A stretch of DNA of 7,175 bases, from contig CAMYWU010000075.1 of the NCBI GenBank assembly GCA_947302895.1, forward strand, positions 1 to 7,175. The letters run 5' to 3'. The notes beneath the pieces were generated by a model. That model had not been told where the DNA came from, ran no database searches, and saw only the letters and a program-made list of their open reading frames with translations. Positions 1-5,045 of this stretch are shown here, piece by piece (position 1 is the stretch's first letter; each line of letters opens with the position of its first letter). This DNA comes from an uncultured Clostridia bacterium (GTDB taxonomy: Bacteria > Bacillota > Clostridia > Oscillospirales > Acutalibacteraceae). The translations under genes and the position numbers were made by a program.

Positions 1-1033
1 TTCCGTCGCTGAGGGAAACTCCGCATTTAATCAAATCGCTGTAGCAGTATAAATCATTGGCGCAGAAGGCAAAATTAATCGTGCATATATTGTCCTGAGT
101 TGAATAGTAGCTCTCCTCCATATATTCATATCCGATATCGTTTAAAAATGCCTTTGCAATGTTAACAGCGTTTTCCTCGCTTATATCCTTTTCCTTTATA
201 TTTCCGGAATAGAGAATGGATTTAATAAAGCCGCCCTGCTTGGTAACCGATACGGTATAGCGTGCGCATTTAAAGGTGTAGCAGGGGAGTTTTGATTTAT
301 CGTCTGAGTCAAAAATTACTCTTTGAATATTAACTCCAAGACAGTCGGCTGCAATTTTTCTGCATTCCTCCTTGGACAGCACTTCGCAGGAGGAAACGAA
401 CTCGGATTTCTTGTTTAAAACCTGGTCCGAAAAAGGTCCGTCGTAGAGAAGAGTCGGAAAGCTTTCAAAGGTTTTTGCGCTGTTTGAAAAGCTGTTTGAA
501 AGTGCGTTCTTCGGCAGAGTCATAGTGCTTTTTATTTCGCCGTTTGTTATCTTTGCGCCTGCTTGCGAAATTCTTACCATATCGTTTGATGCGTTGTAGA
601 ATTTTTCGGAATAGTTCAGGAGCGTTAACAGGTTCTGATGCTCCTTGTCGCTGATTGCTTTTCCGCTTTCAATTTTTGCTCCGATAAACTGGGCGTAGTC
701 GCTTGCCTGGCTTAAAAATTTATATGTGTTTGCAAGCTCCATCTGCGAAACTGGGAGGCGGGAGAGCGCATTTTTTGCAACCGAGCAGGAAGCGTATAAA
801 TCCCTTGAAATATCGTATATTTCACCGGGGGAATTTGAATAAACGCTCTTTGTTAAATCGGTGTTTACGTTTTCAAGGCATTCGCCCAGCTCGCACAGGG
901 ATTGCTGATACGAAACCTCGAGTTTTTCACGGTAGTTTATCATATTTCTTGTGTTGATAATTGTTGTTGCAATCAAAACTGAAAGCGAAAAAATGATGAA
1001 TGATGAAATTCTTACATAGCTTCTTCTTGTCAT
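1..1033 (-). CDS. ypeB: Spore germination protein YpeB, 5' part (runs off the left edge)
   Basis: The first 344 residues are visible; the C-terminus lies outside the window. I translated the minus strand myself. YpeB is a forespore inner-membrane protein needed for localisation and stability of the cortex-lytic enzyme SleB during germination (family knowledge). Seen here: a short basic N-terminus (MTRRSYVR), one membrane segment at about residues 9-27, a long helical region at 30-170, and the family hallmark FPTLLYDGPFSDQV at 192-205. After this come PepSY-like segments at about 217-278 and from 283, the second cut by the edge. Bacillus YpeB is about 450 residues, so roughly a quarter is missing. 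I chose the ATG at 1033-1031 because GGAGG (1045-1041) lies 7 nt upstream; the in-frame ATG at 1039 would sit against that site. The usual partner sleB is not immediately upstream. Identification is firm. Confidence 0.9.
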   Translation of the reverse strand, partial: MTRRSYVRISSFIIFSLSVLIATTIINTRNMINYREKLEVSYQQSLCELGECLENVNTDLTKSVYSNSPGEIYDISRDLYASCSVAKNALSRLPVSQMELANTYKFLSQASDYAQFIGAKIESGKAISDKEHQNLLTLLNYSEKFYNASNDMVRISQAGAKITNGEIKSTMTLPKNALSNSFSNSAKTFESFPTLLYDGPFSDQVLNKKSEFVSSCEVLSKEECRKIAADCLGVNIQRVIFDSDDKSKLPCYTFKCARYTVSVTKQGGFIKSILYSGNIKEKDISEENAVNIAKAFLNDIGYEYMEESYYSTQDNICTINFAFCANDLYCYSDLIKCGVSLSDG

Positions 1034-1056
1034 AGCCATTCCTCCAATTTATACAT

Positions 1057-1087
1057 TAGTTTTTTGCAGAATTTCTAAAAATATTCA
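1057..1087 (-). promoter_or_regulatory. Candidate sporulation (SigG-like) promoter for ypeB
   Basis: Reading the minus strand, TGAATA (1087-1082) is followed after 18 nt by AAAACTA (1063-1057). The forespore SigG consensus is close to TGAATA and CATACTA, so the -35 matches fully and the -10 matches 5 of 7. Transcription would begin near 1050, just upstream of the GGAGG at 1045-1041, giving a leader of about 17 nt. Forespore expression is what is expected for ypeB. The sequence is AT-rich, so a chance match is possible. Confidence 0.4.
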
Positions 1088-1124
1088 AATTGAGATTTTT
1101 CGCTGAGTTGCCGGAACTGAAGTA

Positions 1125-1148
1125 AGGAGGACGCGTCTATTCGTTCGC
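1125..1148 (+). repeat. Direct repeat, copy 1 (pairs with 1388-1412)
   Basis: This segment begins AGGAGG, then has GCGTC and ends TTCGTTCGC. The second copy at 1388-1412 has the same three blocks in the same order and nearly the same spacing, with about 20 of 25 aligned positions identical and a 1-nt length difference. The two copies bracket the arms of the structured element. Confidence 0.5.
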
Positions 1149-1377
1149 TCGTCCAAACATATTACGCGATTGAAGCATTTTGCGAGCAAAATACTATGAA
1201 TCGCTACATATGTTTATCCTCTCAAATCAAAATGTTTTGCATTTTGATTTGTATACAGCTTCGGATACTTGTACCGAAGCTGAGAGGAAGAACATTCGGA
1301 GTGATTATTAATATATTTCTCACTTCAAATTACTAAGAGAAATATATTTCAATCACGCAGTGTGTTCTGACGAGTCC
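1129..1377. repeat. Compact multi-arm inverted-repeat element (candidate structured RNA or palindromic mobile repeat)
   Basis: Three large arms abut with 0-1 nt between them. Arm A (1155-1215) pairs 1155-1162 with 1208-1215, 1166-1171 with 1199-1204, and 1177-1183 with 1186-1192. Arm B (1217-1288) is itself a three-way junction: 1217-1223 with 1282-1288, enclosing an 11-bp perfect hairpin (1224-1234 with 1240-1250) and a 9-bp perfect hairpin (1256-1264 with 1274-1282); base 1282 can join only one helix. Arm C (1290-1367) pairs 1290-1294 with 1363-1367, 1301-1306 with 1351-1356, and 1310-1321 with 1337-1348 (12 bp perfect). A closing stem of 1148-1153 with 1369-1374 encloses all arms; alternatives are 1129-1137 with 1369-1377 (8 of 9 pairs) and a local hairpin 1129-1133 with 1150-1154. 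No open reading frame of note is present. The inverted repeats are seen directly; function is unknown. Confidence 0.7.
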
Positions 1378-1387
1378 CCGTGTGCTG

Positions 1388-1412
1388 AGGAGGGAGCGTC
1401 CCTTTCGTTCGC
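1388..1412 (+). repeat. Direct repeat, copy 2 (pairs with 1125-1148)
   Basis: This is the partner of 1125-1148: AGGAGG, GCGTC and TTCGTTCGC are conserved. It can also form a small local hairpin, AGGGA (1391-1395) with TCCCT (1399-1403), around a 3-nt loop, which copy 1 lacks. The two copies may therefore fold differently. Confidence 0.5.
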
Positions 1413-1435
1413 CGATAGAATGCGTTTCCAATGAT

Positions 1436-1474
1436 GCAGGGGGACATTCCTTCGCAGACGGTGTGTCCCCCTGC
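1436..1474. repeat. Strong 11-bp G/C-rich hairpin
   Basis: GCAGGGGGACA (1436-1446) is perfectly complementary to TGTCCCCCTGC (1464-1474) around a 17-nt loop. No T-run follows on either strand, so it is not a classic terminator. AGACG (1456-1460) can alternatively pair with CGTCT (1474-1478), mostly excluding the main stem. Role unknown. Confidence 0.75.
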
Positions 1475-1479
1475 GTCTA

Positions 1480-1507
1480 GGTGTTGGGTGTTAGGTGTTA
1501 GGTGTTG
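1480..1507 (+). repeat. Heptamer tandem array, GGTGTTR x4
   Basis: Four consecutive 7-nt units: GGTGTTG, GGTGTTA, GGTGTTA, GGTGTTG. A short triloop hairpin follows immediately: GTGC (1508-1511), loop TGC, GCAC (1515-1518). The array is close to the reverse complement of the one at 1533-1574, with 6 of 7 pairs per unit. Confidence 0.85.
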
Positions 1508-1532
1508 GTGCTGCGCACGGCTATAATAATTG

Positions 1533-1574
1533 CTAAAACCTGAAACCTAAAACTTAAAACCTAAAACCTGAAAA
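1533..1574 (+). repeat. Heptamer tandem array, CTAAAAC-type x6
   Basis: Six 7-nt units: CTAAAAC, CTGAAAC, CTAAAAC, TTAAAAC, CTAAAAC, CTGAAAA. In an RNA crossing the region this array can pair with 1480-1507 to make a long imperfect stem. The last unit runs into the terminator-like hairpin at 1571. Confidence 0.8.
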
Positions 1575-1603
1575 TGTGATTTGCTGTGCAAAACACATTT
1601 TTT
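1571..1603 (+). terminator. Terminator-like hairpin upstream of the proB promoter
   Basis: AAAATGTG (1571-1578) pairs with CACATTTT (1594-1601), and TTTGC (1580-1584) pairs with GCAAA (1588-1592) around a TGT loop, leaving a single A/A mismatch. A run of six T (1598-1603) lies at the 3' side on the plus strand; A-runs at the 5' side could also serve a minus-strand transcript. It would end any plus-strand RNA made from the preceding structured region and insulate proB. The stem is A/T-rich, so strength is uncertain. Confidence 0.55.
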
Positions 1604-1604
1604 A

Positions 1605-1633
1605 TTGCATATCTAATATCATTATGCTATAAT
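1605..1633 (+). promoter_or_regulatory. Vegetative promoter of the proB operon (extended -10)
   Basis: A perfect TATAAT (1628-1633) is preceded by TGC, making an extended -10 (TGnTATAAT). Seventeen nucleotides upstream sits a weak -35, TTGCAT (1605-1610), matching only TTG of the consensus; an extended -10 can compensate. Transcription should start near 1640, leaving a leader of about 26 nt before the ATG at 1666. Confidence 0.7.
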
Positions 1634-1665
1634 ACTTAAAAATTATAATGGAGTATTATAGCCAT

Positions 1666-2445
1666 ATGGAAAATTTCGTTAAAAAGCGCCTTGTTGTTAA
1701 GGTTGGAACATCAACTCTTACGCATAAAACAGGAAAGGTTAATATTGCAAGAATGGCAAAGCTTGTTTCTGTTCTTGCCGATTTACATAATATGGGACAC
1801 GAGGTTATTCTTGTTACTTCGGGTGCTGTAGGAATCGGTATGGGAAGGCTTAATCTTTCCGAAAGACCGAGCGAAACAAAGAAGCTCCAGGCGCTTGCGG
1901 CAGTCGGACAGGGAGAGCTTATGTTTATGTATGATAAGCTCTTTGGTGAATATGATGTTGTTGTTTCTCAGCTGCTTTTTACATTTGATGTTCTTGAAAA
2001 CGAGGAGAGCAGAACGCATTTGCTCGATACCTTCAATCAGCTTTTATCCTATGGAGCAATTCCGATAGTCAATGAAAACGACAGCGTTTCTGTTGAAGAG
2101 CTTTTAAACGGCGATAACGATTGCCTTAGCGCAACTGTTGCCGCTTTAACAAACGCTGATATGCTTATAATGCTTACTGATACAAACGGACTGTATGACA
2201 GCAATCCGAACGAAAACGAAAATGCAAAGCTTATTGAGGTTGTTGAAAAGATAACCCCCGAAATTGAAAGCCTTGCAGGCGGTGCCGGCTCAAGGGGAAC
2301 GGGCGGTTTTGCAACAAAGATTAAGGCTGCAAAAATCGCAACCGAGGCAGGAGTTTCAACCGTTGTTGCAAACGGAGCAAAGCCGACTAAAATCTATAAG
2401 ATTTTGGAAGGAAAAAGCGAGGGAACGCTTTTTCTTCCAAAATAA
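1666..2445 (+). CDS. proB: Glutamate 5-kinase (gamma-glutamyl kinase), short form without PUA domain
   Basis: It phosphorylates L-glutamate with ATP to gamma-glutamyl phosphate, the committed step of proline synthesis in the cytoplasm. From the chosen start it has 259 residues. An amino acid kinase fold is seen: RLVVKVGTSTL near the N-terminus, VTSGAVGIGMGRL, the substrate-loop motifs VNENDSVSVEEL and GDNDCLSATVAAL, the nucleotide-site motif MLTDTNGLYDSNP, and GTGGFATKIKAAKIA. E. coli ProB (367 residues) has a C-terminal PUA domain that is absent here; PUA-less forms of about 260 residues are known in Firmicutes. An upstream in-frame ATG at 1648 would add MEYYSH, but it lies only about 8 nt after the predicted transcription start with no ribosome site. 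GGAG (1650-1653) lies 12 nt before 1666, a long but usable spacing. It is followed by proA after 69 nt. Function is firm; the exact start is less so. Confidence 0.93.
   Translation: MENFVKKRLVVKVGTSTLTHKTGKVNIARMAKLVSVLADLHNMGHEVILVTSGAVGIGMGRLNLSERPSETKKLQALAAVGQGELMFMYDKLFGEYDVVVSQLLFTFDVLENEESRTHLLDTFNQLLSYGAIPIVNENDSVSVEELLNGDNDCLSATVAALTNADMLIMLTDTNGLYDSNPNENENAKLIEVVEKITPEIESLAGGAGSRGTGGFATKIKAAKIATEAGVSTVVANGAKPTKIYKILEGKSEGTLFLPK
2401..2443 (+). promoter_or_regulatory. Long hairpin encoded in the last codons of proB
   Basis: Bases 2401-2419 pair with 2426-2443 over 18 bp with a single bulged G, around the loop AGGGAA (2420-2425). The right arm ends at the first base of the stop codon. 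No T-run follows, so it is not a typical intrinsic terminator. It could be an mRNA stabiliser, a processing site, or a brake between proB and proA. The stem is seen directly; the role is inference. Confidence 0.6.
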
Positions 2446-2475
2446 TTACGAATTACGAGTTACGAATTACGAATT
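2444..2475 (+). repeat. Heptamer tandem array, AATTACG x4
   Basis: Four 7-nt units (AATTACG, AATTACG, AGTTACG, AATTACG) plus a partial AATT, beginning inside the proB stop codon. The unit length matches the two arrays upstream of proB, though the unit sequence differs. It fills about half of the proB-proA spacer. Confidence 0.85.
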
Positions 2476-2479
2476 GATG

Positions 2480-2494
2480 GTGGGCTCTGCCCAC
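2480..2494. repeat. Short triloop hairpin in the proB-proA spacer
   Basis: GTGGGC (2480-2485) pairs perfectly with GCCCAC (2489-2494) around the loop TCT. It lies just downstream of the heptamer array, as the GTGC/GCAC hairpin does at 1508-1518. No T-run follows. It sits 10 nt before the proA ribosome site (AGGTGA, 2505-2510), so it could affect translation of proA. Confidence 0.6.
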
Positions 2495-2514
2495 ACCCGA
2501 TTATAGGTGATTAT

Positions 2515-3756
2515 ATGACAGTTAAGAAACTTGGAATAAATGCGAGGGCAACTCAGGGATTTTTATCAATGGCAACGGCTGAGGATAAAAACCGAGCGCT
2601 TAAATATATTGCAAATGCCCTTGTTGAGAATAAAAACAGAATTATAAAAGCAAACAAAAAGGACCTTGAAAACGGAAGGGAAAACGGCTTGAATGCAGGA
2701 CTTCTTGACCGTTTAATGCTTGATGAAAGCCGTATAGAAGGCATTGCCGACGGCGTTAATCAGGTTGCTTCTCTTCCTGAGCCCTGCGGCAAAACCGTTT
2801 ATGAATACGAAAAGGAAAACGGGCTTAAGATTAAAAAAATAACAGTTCCGCTCGGCGTTATCGGAATTATCTATGAGGCTCGTCCGAATGTTACTGCGGA
2901 TGCTGCGGCGCTCTGCCTTAAAAGCGGAAACGCTGTTATTTTAAGGGGCGGCAAGGAAGCGATAAATTCAAATCTTGAAATCTGCGCCGTTATGCAGGAA
3001 GCGCTTGAAAAAGCGGGCTTCCCGAAAAACGTTGTTCAGGTTGTTGATGATACAAGCCGTCAGAGCGCAAACGATATGATGGAGATGCGTGAATATCTCG
3101 ACTGCCTTATTCCAAGAGGCGGAAAAGGTCTTATCAAAGCGGTTGTTGATAACTCAAAGGTTCCCGTTATTGAAACGGGTTCGGGCAACTGCCATATTTT
3201 TGTTGATGAAAGCGCAGATATTCAGATGGCTTCAAACATTATATTTAACGCAAAAACCCAGCGCATAAGCGTTTGCAACGCCTGCGAAAGCCTTGTTATC
3301 CACAGCGCAGTTATTGATAAGGCGCTTCCTGTAATCAAGGCTCGTCTTGATGAAAAAAATGTTGAAATCAGGGGCGATGAAAGAGCAAGAGCTGTTTGCC
3401 CCGATATTAAACAGGCAGACGAGGAGGATTTCTATACCGAATACCTCGACTATATCATCAGCGTTAAAACTGTTGACAGCGTTGATGAAGCAATTGAGCA
3501 TATAAACGCTCATTCAACAGGACACAGCGAGGCGATAATTACCAAAAACGAAGAAAATGCAGCGAAGTTTATGCAGTGCATTGATTCTTCTTCGGTTTAT
3601 GTTAACGCTTCAACACGCTTTACCGATGGCGGAGAGTTCGGTCTTGGCGCAGAAATAGGCATTTCAACCCAGAAGCTCCACGCAAGAGGACCTATGGGAA
3701 TAGAACAGTTAACCTCAACAAAGTATTTGATTTACGGAGACGGACAAACAAGATAA
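2515..3756 (+). CDS. proA: Gamma-glutamyl phosphate reductase (glutamate-5-semialdehyde dehydrogenase)
   Basis: It reduces gamma-glutamyl phosphate with NADPH to glutamate 5-semialdehyde, which cyclises to pyrroline-5-carboxylate for ProC. It has 413 residues, the usual family length, with an aldehyde-dehydrogenase-like fold. Seen: VPLGVIGIIYEARPNV (111-126) and LRGGKEAINSN (143-153) of the cofactor region, then IPRGGKGLI (199-207). The catalytic cysteine is C254 in RISVCNACE (250-258), by position in the family. STGHSEAIIT (334-343) and AEIGISTQKLHARGPMG (379-395) are typical C-terminal signatures. AGGTGA at 2505-2510 precedes the ATG by 4 nt. It directly follows proB, so kinase and reductase can be made together, which suits the labile acyl phosphate. 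Its stop overlaps the next start (TAATG). No truncation or missing catalytic residue is visible. Confidence 0.96.
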   Translation: MTVKKLGINARATQGFLSMATAEDKNRALKYIANALVENKNRIIKANKKDLENGRENGLNAGLLDRLMLDESRIEGIADGVNQVASLPEPCGKTVYEYEKENGLKIKKITVPLGVIGIIYEARPNVTADAAALCLKSGNAVILRGGKEAINSNLEICAVMQEALEKAGFPKNVVQVVDDTSRQSANDMMEMREYLDCLIPRGGKGLIKAVVDNSKVPVIETGSGNCHIFVDESADIQMASNIIFNAKTQRISVCNACESLVIHSAVIDKALPVIKARLDEKNVEIRGDERARAVCPDIKQADEEDFYTEYLDYIISVKTVDSVDEAIEHINAHSTGHSEAIITKNEENAAKFMQCIDSSSVYVNASTRFTDGGEFGLGAEIGISTQKLHARGPMGIEQLTSTKYLIYGDGQTR

Positions 3757-5018
3757 TGAAGGATAATTATTTTGATAATGATATGCCGAATAAGAAGGCT
3801 AAATCAAAGCGCAAAAAGAAAAAGGGCAAAATGAGCGCAGGAAAGTGGATTGTTTTGATTATTTCGCTCATTGTTGCGGCGCTTGCATCATTTCTTATAA
3901 CAATTAAAATACTTGTTCCCGATTATGATTTAACCTCGCTTCTTCCCGAAAAGGCGCAGAGCTTTGTGAGCGAAAATATTCTCGTACATACGACTACAAC
4001 CGAGCCCACCACAGCTGAGTCAACAACAAAGCCGAAGCCAACGGTTAAAACGCTTGATTATCTTGAGGATGAGGAATTTAAGCTTGAATACTCAAAGCAG
4101 GGAAATTATATCGGCAATCTTTTAAACGGCGGAAAGGTTGGCAACGACGGTTCGTATATCTACCATATTGTTGACGGAAAGGGCATTTACCGTTTTGCAC
4201 CTGGCAGCGAGAACTACAGTTGTATTTATAAATCTGAGGATATTCTTTCATCAATCAATTTAAGAGGGGATTATATCTATTTTGTTGATGAAACAATCGG
4301 CAAGCTCCAGAAGCTCCAGAAGGGAAGCAAAACTCCTAAAACAATTGCGGATAATGTAAGGTTTGTTTTTGTTTATAACAGCCTCGTTTACTATATAACA
4401 AAGGATAACAGCCTTTGCGTTATGGATGCAAAGGAGCTTATTCCCGCAACGCTTTATAATTCGGCGGATAGTGAAATGCAGCTTGTGGGAATTTCAAAGC
4501 AAAGAGTTTTTTTCTCGCTCAGAGACGGCGATACCCTTGAATTTCTTACAATTGATAACGGGGCAAAAACCGAAGCGTGCCGTTTCAGGGAGGATGCAAC
4601 AGATAAATTTGAAACGGGCTTTGTTATGGAAAACGGTTTTCTTTACTATATAAGAAGGGATACCGAAAGCTGAAACGGACATTATATCGTCCGCCAGAAA
4701 TTCGGCTCTCAGAAAACCTTTGACCTTGTTAAAACAAGCACGAACCTGGGCTATCCCATAGTTGATAAAAACAGGCTCTTTTATGCTGATTATGAAGATA
4801 ATAAGATGGTTATGAAAGAGCTTAATATGAATAATGAAAAGAAAAAAGCAATGGTTAAAAGCGATGCACTCGGAAATGAGGGCATAACTCAGGACATTTC
4901 CTTCTTCCACGGCGGTGAATATGATTTCATCATTGGAAAGGGGAACTACAAAGCAAGCTCAAATCTTACTTCTTCAACAAATGTTATGACGTTTAAAGAC
5001 GGAAAATGGAACTATTAA
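3756..5018 (+). pseudogene. Membrane-anchored propeller-like protein (DUF5050-type) interrupted by an in-frame TGA
   Basis: The start ATG overlaps the proA stop by one base (TAATG), implying translational coupling; no good ribosome site is seen. Residues 1-29 are very Lys-rich and cytoplasmic, 30-54 form one membrane segment, and 79-98 are a Thr/Pro-rich linker outside the cell. After this come about six repeats of roughly 40 residues carrying aromatic strands such as GDYIYFVD (171-178), LVYYITKD (210-217) and GFLYYIRRD (294-302), resembling DUF5050/TolB-like propeller blades. TGA at 4671-4673 replaces codon 306. The same frame then stays open for 114 codons, with the same style of repeat (VDKNRLFYADYEDN), to TAA at 5016-5018. 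The fifth blade is cut in half. The next ATG (4806) has no ribosome site, so independent translation of the 3' part is unlikely. Explanations are a recent nonsense mutation (possibly TGG to TGA), a sequence error, or readthrough. Ligand and function are unknown. Confidence 0.7.
4676..4693 (+). other. Small hairpin just downstream of the in-frame TGA
   Basis: CGGAC (4676-4680) pairs with GTCCG (4689-4693) around an 8-nt loop, starting 2 nt after the TGA. Structures after a stop codon can raise readthrough, but this one is short and lies closer than a bacterial selenocysteine element normally does. It may be chance. Confidence 0.3.
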
Positions 5019-5045
5019 GCACAAACTGAGCAATAGGATGTTATT

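Noticed and set aside
703..957. Open frame of 84 codons on the plus strand.
   Set aside because: It lies antisense within ypeB, whose protein is clearly conserved; composition is unlike a real protein and there is no ribosome site.
1367..1400. CTGACGA resembles the hammerhead ribozyme core (CUGANGA).
   Set aside because: No GAAA core partner follows at the required place, and no stems I and III of the right form could be drawn.
1380..1412. GCGTCCCTTTCG upstream of proB recalls the 3' part of a T-box leader, which controls proline genes in some Firmicutes.
   Set aside because: The T-box sequence with TGGNACC is absent, no specifier loop was recognised, and a separate promoter lies between this site and proB.
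1480..1574. Repeat arrays as a CRISPR or telomere-like array.
   Set aside because: Units are 7 nt with no spacers, few copies, and no cas genes nearby.
4302..4319. Tandem 9-nt duplication AAGCTCCAG x2 in the membrane-protein gene.
   Set aside because: It keeps the frame (KLQKLQ) and is a small local duplication; nothing suggests a function.
4671..4693. TGA followed by a hairpin as a possible selenocysteine site.
   Set aside because: The stem is too short and starts too close to the TGA for a bacterial SECIS, the protein is not a redox enzyme, and no selenocysteine genes are in view.
4494..4910. Long open frame of 138 codons on the minus strand.
   Set aside because: It is antisense to the membrane-protein gene, lacks recognisable domains, and has no convincing ribosome site or promoter. 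Its length reflects the codon bias of the opposite strand.
4806..5018. Open frame of 70 codons after the in-frame TGA as a separate small gene.
   Set aside because: It is in the same frame as the interrupted gene and continues its repeats, and no ribosome site precedes its ATG.
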